Shown: in pieces, positions 49,606 through 58,147 of the stretch
Layout of the letters: every line of letters starts with the position of its first letter
Numbering within the stretch: position 1 is the first letter of the stretch
Source of the DNA: Streptomyces hygroscopicus
Lineage (GTDB): Bacteria > Actinomycetota > Actinomycetes > Streptomycetales > Streptomycetaceae
NCBI GenBank assembly: GCA_002021875.1
Contig: CP018627.1
Coordinates: 4,464,001-4,528,000 of the forward strand
Direction: 5' to 3'
DNA: 64,000 bases
Made by a program: the position numbers and the translations under genes
Notes under the pieces: generated by a model
Seen by the model: only the letters and a program-made list of their open reading frames with translations
Told to the model about the DNA's origin: nothing
Database searches by the model: none

Positions 49606-52600
49606 TCAGTCCCGGCGCGCGGCCAGCGCGTGGACCGTGCCGTCGTCCGTGAGGACGAAGATCCGGTCACCGCTGACGGAGAGGGCCGACGCGACGCCCG
49701 CGCCGAGGTTGTACGCGGCAAGCTGCCGACCGGTGGCACGGTCGAGGACGAGCAGCCGCCCGTCCCAGGTCCCCACGTATACGAGGGCCTTGGTCACCAG
49801 CGGATGCGTCGTCGGCGAACCGGCACCGGCCTTGCATCCCATGGCGACCCGCCACTTGTCGTCCAGCGGGCTCTCCCCCGGCAGATAGCCGGACTTCGCC
49901 TCCCACACCGGCTTCGAGGGGTCGGCCGCGCTCGTGTCGTAGGCGCGGACGACGCCGTCACGTCCCGCGACATAGGCGGTGTCACCCCAGACGGCCGGGC
50001 TGGTGAGCGGGGCCGGCCCCGGCTCGCAGGTGCCGGCGCCGCCCAGCTTCGACTGCCAGGTCACCTCGCCCGTCTTCGGGTCGTGCCCGCGGGCTCCGGA
50101 GGCGGTGAAGGTCACCAGCTTCGCCGCGCCCGACGCGGGGTCGGTGAGCACGGGCGAGGAGTGGCTGTCGATGCCGCCCCCGGTGTCCTTCACCCAGAGC
50201 TGCTGGCAGCTCGCCAGATCCATGGCGATGACCGTGTTGCTCGACGAGGAGTGCAGATAGGCGGTGTTGGAGCCGGGCTCGCGCACCGCCGTGCTGTGGG
50301 ACTGCCCCCAGGAGGCCGCGGCGCCGAAGCCGCCGGGCAGCGGGGTGCCGGTCTTCGCGTCACGGCAGCGGATCGTGTCCCAGTCCTGGTAGACGGCCAC
50401 GTCGCGGTCCTGTCCGGTGAGCGCGAAGACACTGACCGGTCCACCGGCGCGGCCGTAGCGGCGCACCGTGTCGCCGTGCTTCTCCTCGCGGTCGATCGAC
50501 TCCCAGGCGATATGGCCGTTCCCGGTGTCCAGGGCGTAGATCCGTCCGACGCCGGTGGTCAGATACACCCGTCCGCCGTGGATCGTCGGCGCCGATTCGG
50601 CGTCGCCGTCCAGGTAGGTGCGCCAGATCTCCCGCCCGGAGGCGATGTCGTAGGCGAGCATCATGCTGTACGGCGAGTCGAAGGCGCGGGACGAGACGAT
50701 CAGCTTGCCGTCCGCGACCACCGAGCCGTTCAGGTTGAACTGCTCGCCGGTGTGCCGGGCCCATCGCAGGTCGAGCCGGGCGCCCGGCTCGTCGGGGCTC
50801 GCGGACCGCCCGGCCTCGTCGCCGCCCTGCCGCAGCCAGTTGTGCCCGGCCCTCGGCCGGGGGAGCTCGGAGTCCGGTGCGACTTTGAAGGTGCTCTTCA
50901 GCGCGGGAAGCGTGGGGAACGCCTTGCCCCGGGTGTCGTACACCTTCGTCTCGGTGGTGTAGGTGCCGGGCCGCAGCCCGTTCAGCGTGCCACTCGCCCG
51001 GGTCCACGCCCCGCGTGCGTCGGGGCAGGGTTCGGGCTTGCCACCCGGCGGGGTGTAGCAGTTCTCGATGCCGGGTTCGGCGGCTCCTGCCCCGAAGCGC
51101 AGGCCGGTGCGCCGCACCACATGTCCGCGGCTGTCCCGTACGGTCAGCGACGCCCGGCTGGGGGTGCGGCCGTCGTCCTCGGCGTACACCTCGACGGGGA
51201 CTTTGGCGGTCGAGCCGTGCACGCTGCCCTGCGCGGGGCTGACCAGCGCGCTGTCGTCGTCGATGTCGAACTGCCGGTGGATACCGGTCACCTGGCCGGT
51301 GTCCTCGTTGCGGCGGGTGTGCGGATCGTCCGTGATGCCGCTGAAGTCGAGCACCTTGTAGTCGGGGTGGGCTCCGTCGATTCCGTAGGTGCCCTGGTTG
51401 TTGATCTCGACGGAGCGCTTGAACGCGCCACGGCGGTATTCCGCCTGCTGGTTGTGGCCCGCGGCGACCATCCGCACGTCGTACTTGGCCAGCTCGTCGA
51501 TGGTCGGCTGCATGCCCGCGCCGGGGCCCCACTGGGTGAACAGCGAGCGATGCGCGAAGACGAGCACCTGCTTGCCGACCGCGTGCTGGGCCAGGTCCCT
51601 GCGCAGCCACTCCAACTGCGGCTTGAGCCCGCTCGCGTCGTAGTTGTCCTCGAGTACGACGATGTGACGGCCGTTGCGGTCGAAGCTGTACCACTCGGGA
51701 GCCATGTTGCGGCGGTAGTACTCCATGCTGCCGGCGTAGCCCTGGGAGGTGGCCGTGCCGCCGAAGTCGTGGTTGCCCATGACCGGGTAGAAGGGGTGGC
51801 CGAGCCGCCCCTGCTCCAGCCCCTTGCTGAAGAGGTCGTACGCGCCCTGCCTGCGCGGCTCATCCGCGTAGTCCGTGACCGTCAGGTCGCCGGTCGCGAT
51901 CTGCATCGTGGCGCCGTCGACCTCGGACATCGCCTGGACCTGCCCCGTCCACTGGGGCAGCGCCGTGCGCGCCTCGTCGTCGGTGCGGTTGCCGACCTCG
52001 GGGTCGGAGTTCATGACCCAGGTCTCGGTCGGATCGGCGGCGTGGCGGTCCGGCACCAGCGCGAAGTCGACGCCGCTGCCGCCGGTCTCGGGGACCTTGT
52101 GGAAGAACTCGGGGATGTAGTCCTTGCGCAGCACCGGCGTATAGCCATCGGGCGAGACGATGCTGACGATGTCGGTCTCGCGCCGGTTCGGATCGATGGT
52201 GAGCGAGTACGAACCGTCCGCGCCGGTCGTGGTCCACACGGTCCCGTCGGTGACATCGACGCCGGCCATGGCCCGCTCCCCCTTGTCCCGCTTGCCGTTG
52301 CCGTTGCCGTCCTTGAAGACGGTGCCCTCGACGGTGGCGGTGTCCGGCGCCGGGCCGTCGGCGAGGGCCGCCTGGGGCACGAGGAAGGACAGCGCGACCG
52401 CGCTCGCGGCGGCGATCCGCCACCGGCGGCCGGTGCGCGGCAGCCGCCGTGACACTCGCAGCAGGGTGGGCAGTCGCAGTGCGGCGAGTACGAGCACCAG
52501 ACCGGCCGCCGACGCGAGGGCGACGGTGAGCCAGGGGAAGCCGGGCAGGGCGTGCGCGCCCTTGGCGTCGACGAGCGGCGCATCGGCGGAGGCGTCGACC

Positions 52601-52980
52601 GCGGTGCCGTCGAACTCGACGACGACCTGGGTCAGTCCGCCCTGCCGGAGCAGTTGGCTCAGGTCGAGCGCGTTGACGTGGCAGCTCCACGCCAGCTCGA
52701 TCACGACTCCGCCGGGCACCCCGCCGTCGTCACCGGGAACGCCGGAGCCGGTCGCCGGGCAGCCGGCCGGCAGCAGCCCGGTGGCCCAGGCTCCGGCCCG
52801 CTCCGGGGACACCAGGTCGCGATGGACGATCAGACGGCCACTGGTGACCTTGTCGCCCGTGGCGACGACCAGTTCGGCATGCTGGCGCGAAACATGCGCC
52901 GCAGCAGGCTGAGCACCGATGCCCAGCACAAGGAAGAGCAGTGCGAGACAGAGCCCGACCACCGTCCGTATGTTTTTCAT
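49606..52980 (-). CDS. Giant secreted calcineurin-like phosphoesterase with PQQ-type beta-propeller
   Basis: The 1124-residue mosaic has a signal peptide (cleavage likely AAA before HVSRQHAE), then a domain of about 130 residues with one Cys pair and a transmembrane helix ([21 protein letters not shown]). A second hydrophobic stretch (near 200) and an SdrD/Cna-B-like domain ([19 protein letters not shown], about 230-300) follow. The phosphoesterase core (about 310-590) has [41 protein letters not shown] and [15 protein letters not shown] calcineurin C-terminal-type domain leads to a propeller of PQQ-like repeats (about 740-1124, [45 protein letters not shown]). Substrate unknown. Its stop is 14 bases from the exporter start, so the two are co-transcribed, exporter second. 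Confidence 0.82.
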   Translation of the reverse strand: MKNIRTVVGLCLALLFLVLGIGAQPAAAHVSRQHAELVVATGDKVTSGRLIVHRDLVSPERAGAWATGLLPAGCPATGSGVPGDDGGVPGGVVIELAWSCHVNALDLSQLLRQGGLTQVVVEFDGTAVDASADAPLVDAKGAHALPGFPWLTVALASAAGLVLVLAALRLPTLLRVSRRLPRTGRRWRIAAASAVALSFLVPQAALADGPAPDTATVEGTVFKDGNGNGKRDKGERAMAGVDVTDGTVWTTTGADGSYSLTIDPNRRETDIVSIVSPDGYTPVLRKDYIPEFFHKVPETGGSGVDFALVPDRHAADPTETWVMNSDPEVGNRTDDEARTALPQWTGQVQAMSEVDGATMQIATGDLTVTDYADEPRRQGAYDLFSKGLEQGRLGHPFYPVMGNHDFGGTATSQGYAGSMEYYRRNMAPEWYSFDRNGRHIVVLEDNYDASGLKPQLEWLRRDLAQHAVGKQVLVFAHRSLFTQWGPGAGMQPTIDELAKYDVRMVAAGHNQQAEYRRGAFKRSVEINNQGTYGIDGAHPDYKVLDFSGITDDPHTRRNEDTGQVTGIHRQFDIDDDSALVSPAQGSVHGSTAKVPVEVYAEDDGRTPSRASLTVRDSRGHVVRRTGLRFGAGAAEPGIENCYTPPGGKPEPCPDARGAWTRASGTLNGLRPGTYTTETKVYDTRGKAFPTLPALKSTFKVAPDSELPRPRAGHNWLRQGGDEAGRSASPDEPGARLDLRWARHTGEQFNLNGSVVADGKLIVSSRAFDSPYSMMLAYDIASGREIWRTYLDGDAESAPTIHGGRVYLTTGVGRIYALDTGNGHIAWESIDREEKHGDTVRRYGRAGGPVSVFALTGQDRDVAVYQDWDTIRCRDAKTGTPLPGGFGAAASWGQSHSTAVREPGSNTAYLHSSSSNTVIAMDLASCQQLWVKDTGGGIDSHSSPVLTDPASGAAKLVTFTASGARGHDPKTGEVTWQSKLGGAGTCEPGPAPLTSPAVWGDTAYVAGRDGVVRAYDTSAADPSKPVWEAKSGYLPGESPLDDKWRVAMGCKAGAGSPTTHPLVTKALVYVGTWDGRLLVLDRATGRQLAAYNLGAGVASALSVSGDRIFVLTDDGTVHALAARRD

Positions 52981-53091
52981 AAGGTGGGACGCTAAGGGGC
53001 ATCCCCTTGTTTTCAGCCAAGATCGGGCGGACTTCAGTCAGTGGACCACAAAAGTTCAGCCCCGAAGCGTCGCCCGGCCACCGGCATTCCC

Positions 53092-53127
53092 ATGACCTCG
53101 ATCATGACCTCGATCACGACCTCAATC
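53092..53127. repeat. Three 12-bp tandem repeats upstream of cobT
   Basis: ATGACCTCGATC occurs twice perfectly (53092-53103, 53104-53115) and once as ACGACCTCAATC (53116-53127), 36 bases before the cobT start. Confidence 0.85.
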
Positions 53128-53162
53128 ATCCAGACGCGCCTTCGCCCGGTAGGGTTCCGCCC

Positions 53163-54302
53163 GTGAGCGGCCTGAATCTCGATGACTTCGTCGACCTGAT
53201 CGAACGCCCCGACGGGGGCATCCGGCGTGACGCCGAGGAGCGCCGCGAGCGGCTCGCGGTGCCGCCGGGCGCGCTCGGGCGGCTGGACGAACTCGGCGAA
53301 TGGCTCGCCGCCGCACAGCAGCGGGTGCCGGTCAAGCCCGTCGAACGGCCCCGCGTCATCCTCTTCGCGGGCGACCACGGCATCTCCGACCTCGGCGTCT
53401 CCGCCCGCCCCGCCAGGAGCGCCCACCGCCTGGTCCGCGCCGTGCTCGACGGCGAAAGCCCGGCCGCCATCCTCGCCGCCCGCCTCGGCGCGTCCATCCG
53501 GGTCATCGACATGGCGCTGGACTGCGACCCCGAGGACCTCCCGGAGGAGGTCACCCGCCACCGCGTACGCCGCGGCTCCGGCCGGCTCGACATCGAGGAC
53601 GCGCTCACCCTGGACGAGGCCGAGCGGGCCTTCCGCACCGGGATGGCCATCGCCGACGAGGAAGCGGACTCCGGCACCGACCTTCTCGTCCTCGGTGACC
53701 TCAGCGTCGGCGGCACGACCGCGGCTGCCACGCTGATCGCCGCGCTGTGCGGTACGGACGCGTCCGTGGTCACCGGCCGCGGCGGGGCCGCCATCGACGA
53801 CCTCGCCTGGATGCGCAAGTGTGCCGCGATCCGCGACGGGCTGCGCCGGGCCCGCCCGGTGCTCGGCGATCAGCTCCAGCTGCTGGCCACGGTTGGCGGT
53901 GCCGACCTCGCCGCGATCACCGGCTTCCTGCTGCAGAGCGCCGTACGCCGCACCCCCGTGATCCTCGACGGCGTCGTCTCGGCGGCCTGCGCGCTGGTCG
54001 CCCAGCGGGTGGCGTTCCGCGCCCCGGACTGGTGGCTGGCCGGTCAGGCCAGCGGCGAGCCCGGCCAGGAGAAGGCCCTCGACCGCATCGCCCTCACGCC
54101 GCTGCTCGACCATGGCGTCACGGTCGGCGAGGGCACGGGGGCGTTGCTCGCCCTGCCGCTGGTGCAGGCGGCGGCGGCGCTGCACGCGGAACTTCCGGAG
54201 CGCTCGGAAGGCTCCGAGGGCTCGGGGCCCTCGGAGCACCCGGCGACGTCCGAGGGCCCCGAGGCCCCGGAGGACCCGGAAGACCCCCAGGCCAACGGCT
54301 AG
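53163..54302 (+). CDS. cobT: Nicotinate-nucleotide--dimethylbenzimidazole phosphoribosyltransferase
   Basis: The 379-residue CobT makes alpha-ribazole phosphate, the lower-ligand precursor of cobalamin. Motifs are the substrate-binding PPGALGRLDELGEWLA, VILFAGDHGISDLGVSARP, LLVLGDLSVGGTTAAATLI, VILDGVVSAACALVAQRV and the catalytic Glu in DHGVTVGEGTGALLALPLVQAAAAL. The last 45 residues are a low-complexity tail of Ser, Glu, Gly and Pro (ERSEGSEGSGPSEHPATSEG) absent from typical CobT. GTG start with no strong ribosome site. It is divergent from the phosphoesterase, so the promoter must lie in the 180-bp gap with the 12-bp repeats. Confidence 0.95.
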   Translation: MSGLNLDDFVDLIERPDGGIRRDAEERRERLAVPPGALGRLDELGEWLAAAQQRVPVKPVERPRVILFAGDHGISDLGVSARPARSAHRLVRAVLDGESPAAILAARLGASIRVIDMALDCDPEDLPEEVTRHRVRRGSGRLDIEDALTLDEAERAFRTGMAIADEEADSGTDLLVLGDLSVGGTTAAATLIAALCGTDASVVTGRGGAAIDDLAWMRKCAAIRDGLRRARPVLGDQLQLLATVGGADLAAITGFLLQSAVRRTPVILDGVVSAACALVAQRVAFRAPDWWLAGQASGEPGQEKALDRIALTPLLDHGVTVGEGTGALLALPLVQAAAALHAELPERSEGSEGSGPSEHPATSEGPEAPEDPEDPQANG

Positions 54303-54329
54303 GGGCGTCCGGCGGATCTTTCCCCACCC

Positions 54330-54935
54330 CGCCCCTTCCCGATACCGGGGGCTCCGCCCCCGGACCCCGGGCTCTGGGGCAGAGCCGCACACCGATGCCG
54401 CGAGAAGGCACGGGGAGGGGGGAACAGCCCGCCCGCCGGCCCCCGTTACCAGGAGCTTCGCCCCTGGAGCCCGGAGCCTGGGGCGGAGCCCCACCACGCG
54501 GCGGAGCCGCATACCGATACTGCGACAAAGCACCGCCTACCCACACCCGATGCCAAAGGCTCTGCCCCAGACCCAGAGGTCTGGGGCAGAGCCCCAATTG
54601 CGGGAAGAGGCAGGGAAGGGAACAGCCCACCCGCGCCCGATACCAGGAGCCTCGACCCCGGAGCCCGAGGTCTGAGGCAGAGCCCCACCACGCGGCAAAG
54701 CCGCACACCGATACTGCGACAAAGCACCGCCCGCCCGCGCCCGATACCAGAGGCTTCGCCCCTCGGACCCGGGGTCTGGGGCGGAGCCCCAGTTACCGGA
54801 AGGGGCGGGGCGAGGAACAGCCCACCCGCGCCCGTTGCCAGGGGCTTCGCCCCCGGAGCCCCGCCACGCGGCGGAGCCGCAGATCGATGCTGCGGGAAGG
54901 GGAGGGGACAGGCCGCCGCAGGCGTCAAGGACCGC
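54330..54935. repeat. Intergenic array of three interleaved GC-rich palindromic units
   Basis: The cobT-cobS gap is built of recurring blocks. Unit A is CCCGATACCAGGGGCTTCGC then CCC...GGTCTGGGGCGGAGCCCCA, with five near-complete copies (starting near 54340, 54444, 54549, 54640, 54740) and a partial sixth near 54831; it folds on itself as GGGGCTTCGCCCC and TGGGGC...GCCCCA. Unit B is CCACGCGGCGGAGCCGCAYA then CCGATACTGCGACAAAGCAC, near 54492 and 54679, with partial copies near 54386 and 54865. Unit C is GGAACAGCCCRCCCGCGCCC, near 54421, 54618 and 54815. They alternate C-A-B or C-A. No frame here has coding bias. Confidence 0.9.
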
Positions 54936-54959
54936 CGGGCGTCCCCTATGTGCAGGGCC

Positions 54960-55979
54960 CTACCCGAAGGTCAGGACCACCAGGGCCATCGTGGCGGCCG
55001 TCTCCGCGAGCGCGCCGAAGACATCGCCGGTCACCCCGCCGAGACGGCGGCGGCAATGGTGCAGGAGGAGTTCGGCGGCCGCCAGCGCGGCCAGCGCGGC
55101 GAAGGCGTGACGGACGACGGCGTACGGGCCGAAGGGGATGGCCACCACCGCACAGCCGACCACCACCACCGCCGCCACCACACCGGCGGAACGCCACGGC
55201 ACGGTGCCCGCGACCGCCGCGCCCAGCCCCTCCGGCCGCGCCGCCGGAACGCCCACGCGGGCCGCGAGTGTCAGGGCGCAGCGCGCGGCGGCCCCGGCCA
55301 CGGCCGCCCCGACCGCGCCGTGCGCCCAGCTCTGCCCGTAAAGCTGGGCCAGCGCCGCCACTTGGCCCAGCAGGACGAACAGCAGCGTGATCACGCCGAA
55401 CGGCCCGATGTCCGACCGCTTCATGATGCGCAGCGCGTCCTCGGCCGGTTTGCCGCTGCCGAGCCCGTCCGCGGTGTCGGCGAGCCCGTCGAGATGGAGG
55501 CCGCGGGTCAGTACGGCGGGTATCGCGGCGGTGGCGACGGCCGCCAACAGCGCCCCACCGCCCAGGAACAGCAACACCCCACCCACCGCCGCCGCGCACA
55601 GCCCCACGGTCAGCCCGGCCAACGGAGCGCACAGCATCCCCGCGTGCGCCGCCTCCCGGTCCCAGCGCGTGCCCCGTACGGGCAGCACCGTGAGCGTGCC
55701 GAAGGCGAAGCGGACCCCGTCGGCCCAGGGGGCACGCGGAGCGTGCGCGGGCGGCGGATCGTAGGCGGGACGCGGCGGATGCTCGGGCCGTTCCGGGCGC
55801 TCCGATCCCTCGGAAGGCTCGGAGGGCTCGGAACGCTCGGAGTTTTCCGCGCTCTCGGGCTCGGCCTCGGGCTCGGCCTCGGGCTCGGCCTCGGGCTCGG
55901 CCTCCGCCTCCGCCTCCGCCTCCGGCGAGCGTGCGGACGGCTGCGATTGCGACTGCGGCGGCTCCGGCGTGGTGTCCAT
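54960..55979 (-). CDS. cobS: Adenosylcobinamide-GDP ribazoletransferase (cobalamin synthase)
   Basis: The 339-residue membrane enzyme joins adenosylcobinamide-GDP with alpha-ribazole, completing B12. The CobS core begins DGVRFAFGTLTVLPVRG (near residue 85), with VLTRGLHLDGLADTADGLGSGKPAEDALRIMKRSDIGPFGV as the metal and substrate region (Asp-rich DGLADTADG). About seven transmembrane helices follow. The first 80 residues are an unusual acidic tail (EAEAEAEAEPEAEPEAEPEA, then SERSEPSEPSEGSERPERPE) encoded by short tandem repeats. The true start could also be ten codons upstream (MGVAGIAFRA) or within the core. It is convergent with cobT across the repeat array. Confidence 0.92.
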   Translation of the reverse strand: MDTTPEPPQSQSQPSARSPEAEAEAEAEPEAEPEAEPEAEPESAENSERSEPSEPSEGSERPERPEHPPRPAYDPPPAHAPRAPWADGVRFAFGTLTVLPVRGTRWDREAAHAGMLCAPLAGLTVGLCAAAVGGVLLFLGGGALLAAVATAAIPAVLTRGLHLDGLADTADGLGSGKPAEDALRIMKRSDIGPFGVITLLFVLLGQVAALAQLYGQSWAHGAVGAAVAGAAARCALTLAARVGVPAARPEGLGAAVAGTVPWRSAGVVAAVVVVGCAVVAIPFGPYAVVRHAFAALAALAAAELLLHHCRRRLGGVTGDVFGALAETAATMALVVLTFG

Positions 55980-56099
55980 CGCGCGGAAGGCTATCCCGGC
56001 CACCCCCATCCGGTAAGCCCGAGGGCACCCCGTCTGTTGGGCCAAGCCGCAGGGTGTCGTGGCGCATCCGGGCCGTTGGGTCTTCCGGCGGGGGCACCT

Positions 56100-56119
56100 C
56101 CCAGCGGTAGCTGGGGGAG
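56100..56119. repeat. Dispersed 20-bp hairpin repeat, copy 2
   Basis: Identical to 21416-21435 (CCCAGCGGTAGCTGGGGGAG), here extended leftwards as GGGGGCACCT. It lies in the gap between the divergent cobS and pepA genes, about 100 bases before pepA. Confidence 0.9.
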
Positions 56120-56216
56120 AACCGAGCCCCAAATAGGGCCTAGGCATACGATGCGGAGGGGCGCGGCCTACAACCCATATCGGCCGACGAACTATCGGAA
56201 GAGGGACCCGACCACT

Positions 56217-57758
56217 GTGACTGCTCTGACTCTCAGCACCTCGTCCGCCGCGGCACTGCGCGCGGACGCCGTCGTCGTCGGCGTGGCGAAGGGGGCCAAG
56301 GGCCCCGTCGTCGTCGCCGGCGCCGAGGCCGTGGACAAGGCGTTCGGCGGAAAGCTGGCCGCCGTTCTGGAGACGCTCGGCGCGACCGGCGCCGAGGGCG
56401 AGGTGACCAAGCTGCCCGCCGCGTCCGGCCTCAAGGCCCCGGTCGTGCTGGCGGTCGGGCTGGGCGACATCCCGGCCAAGGACGACGGCTATGACGCCGA
56501 GACGCTGCGCCGGGCCGCGGGGGTGGCCTCCCGTGCGCTGTCCGGTTCGAAGAAGGGCGCGTTCGCGCTGCCGATCGAGGACGTGGCGGCCGCCGCCGCG
56601 GTCGCCGAGGGCGCGCTGCTCGGGGCGTACACGTACGACAAGAGCAATGGCAACGGCGGCAGCGCCAAGAACGCCAAGGACACCGACAAGAAGAACAACG
56701 GCCCGCTCGCCGAGGTCGCCCTGGTCGGCGGCAAGCCGCGCGACAAGGCGTACAAGGCGGCCGCCGAGCGCGCCAGCGCCCTGGTCGAGGAGATCAACCG
56801 CGCCCGGGACCTGATCAACACCCCGTCCAACCTCCTCAACCCGGCCGACTTCGCGGCCGAGGCGGTCGCGGCCGCCAAGGAGCACGGTCTCAAGACCGAG
56901 GTGCTGGACGAGAAGGCGCTCAAGAAGGGCGGGTACGGCGGCATCCTCGGCGTGGGCCAGGGTTCGGACGCCCCGCCGCGGCTGGTGCGGATCGCGTACA
57001 CCCACCCCAAGGCGGAGAAGACGCTCGCCCTGGTCGGCAAGGGCATCACCTACGACTCGGGCGGTATCTCCCTCAAGCCGGCCGGTCACAACGAGACGAT
57101 GAAGTGCGACATGAGCGGTGCCGCCGCCGTGTTCGCCACGGTCGTCGCCGCCGCCAGGCTGGGCCTGCGGGTCAACCTCACGGGCTGGCTGGCGCTGGCC
57201 GAGAACATGCCGTCGGGTTCGGCCACCCGCCCCGGCGATGTGCTGTCGATGTACGGCGGCAAGACCGTCGAGGTGCTGAACACCGACGCCGAGGGCCGGC
57301 TGGTGCTCGCCGACGCGATCACCCGCGCCGGTGAGGAGAAGCCGGACGCGATCGTGGACGTGGCGACGCTGACCGGTGCGATGGTTCTCGCGCTGGGCAA
57401 CCGCACGTTCGGGATCATGACGAACGACGAGGCGTTCCGCACCTCACTGCACGAGATCGCGGAGGAGGCCGGTGAGCAGTCCTGGCCGATGCCGCTGCCC
57501 ACGCACCTCCGCAAGGGCATCGACTCCCCGGTCGCCGATCTGGCGAACATGGGCGAGCGCATGGGTGGCGGTCTGGTGGCCGGGATCTTCCTGAACGAGT
57601 TCGTGGCGGACGGGATCACCTGGGGCCACCTGGACATCGCGGGTCCGGCCTTCAACGAGTCCGGTCCGTTCGGCTACACCCCCAAGGGCGGCACGGGCGC
57701 CGCGGTCCGCACCCTGGTGCGGCTGGCCGAGCGCGCCGCCGACGGCGATCTCGGCTGA
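56217..57758 (+). CDS. pepA: Leucyl aminopeptidase (M17)
   Basis: The 513-residue enzyme has an N-terminal macro-like domain (1-190) and an M17 catalytic domain. Catalytic and metal residues are in LVGKGITYDSGGISLKPAGHNE (Lys, Asp), MKCDMSGAAAVFAT (Asp), the family signature NTDAEGRLVLADAI (Asp, Glu, Arg) and ADLANMGERMGGG. It removes N-terminal residues from peptides with two metal ions, as a hexamer in the cytoplasm. An Asn/Lys/Gly-rich insert (SNGNGGSAKNAKDTDKKNNG, near 143-162) expands a surface loop and has lower GC than its surroundings. GTG start after GAGGGAC. It ends at a 13-bp hairpin. Confidence 0.95.
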   Translation: MTALTLSTSSAAALRADAVVVGVAKGAKGPVVVAGAEAVDKAFGGKLAAVLETLGATGAEGEVTKLPAASGLKAPVVLAVGLGDIPAKDDGYDAETLRRAAGVASRALSGSKKGAFALPIEDVAAAAAVAEGALLGAYTYDKSNGNGGSAKNAKDTDKKNNGPLAEVALVGGKPRDKAYKAAAERASALVEEINRARDLINTPSNLLNPADFAAEAVAAAKEHGLKTEVLDEKALKKGGYGGILGVGQGSDAPPRLVRIAYTHPKAEKTLALVGKGITYDSGGISLKPAGHNETMKCDMSGAAAVFATVVAAARLGLRVNLTGWLALAENMPSGSATRPGDVLSMYGGKTVEVLNTDAEGRLVLADAITRAGEEKPDAIVDVATLTGAMVLALGNRTFGIMTNDEAFRTSLHEIAEEAGEQSWPMPLPTHLRKGIDSPVADLANMGERMGGGLVAGIFLNEFVADGITWGHLDIAGPAFNESGPFGYTPKGGTGAAVRTLVRLAERAADGDLG

Positions 57759-57893
57759 GCCGAGCGCAACGCAGCGGCGTGACGCAGCACCGAAGCGCAG
57801 CGACGCACCGCAGCACCGAAACACGGCGGCGCCCGCAACGCAACGGCGCCCCGCGACAACGCATCGCGACCACCGGCCCATAGGGCCGAAAGT

Positions 57894-57926
57894 CCCGTCG
57901 ATTTCGCCCTCAACGAAATCGACGGG
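57894..57926 (+). terminator. Perfect 13-bp hairpin after pepA
   Basis: CCCGTCGATTTCG and CGAAATCGACGGG pair around CCCTCAA, 135 bases after the pepA stop and before the lpdA promoter region. It is AT-richer than its surroundings and so stands out as a selected structure. Confidence 0.75.
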
Positions 57927-58135
57927 GCTCCGCGTTCCGGATACGCAGGAGTAACCCCTGAACTGGGGTCTGGAGATTTCTCACACAGCGGCCCCGCGTC
58001 CCGTCCCCTCCCAACAAGTGCGAAGATGTTGTCCCGGCAGGACAGGGCCCCCGACACCAGGGCCGCCGACGTAAGAAGCGGCCGAACACACGCCGCCGCC
58101 CGGCCGACCAAGGCCGGCCCCGGCGCACCATGCAT
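57927..58135. other. Upstream region of lpdA, no gene seen
   Basis: This holds the lpdA promoter. TTTCTCACACAG and AAGTGCGAAGATGTTGTCCC are the lower-GC stretches where promoter boxes may lie. The segment before the terminator (57760-57860) has short repeats of GCAGCACCGAA. No coding frame is supported on either strand. Confidence 0.55.
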
Positions 58136-58147
58136 GGAGGACGTGAC

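Noticed and set aside
52981..53162. Cobalamin riboswitch upstream of cobT
   Set aside because: I see no B12-box-like core. The gap contains only 12-bp repeats and promoter-type DNA.
53034..54533. 499-residue minus-strand frame over cobT
   Set aside because: It is the antisense of cobT and part of the repeat array, with no motif.
54948..56216. Plus-strand extension of the pepA frame through cobS (over 900 residues)
   Set aside because: It is antisense to a clear cobS gene. pepA has a proper GTG and ribosome site at 56217.
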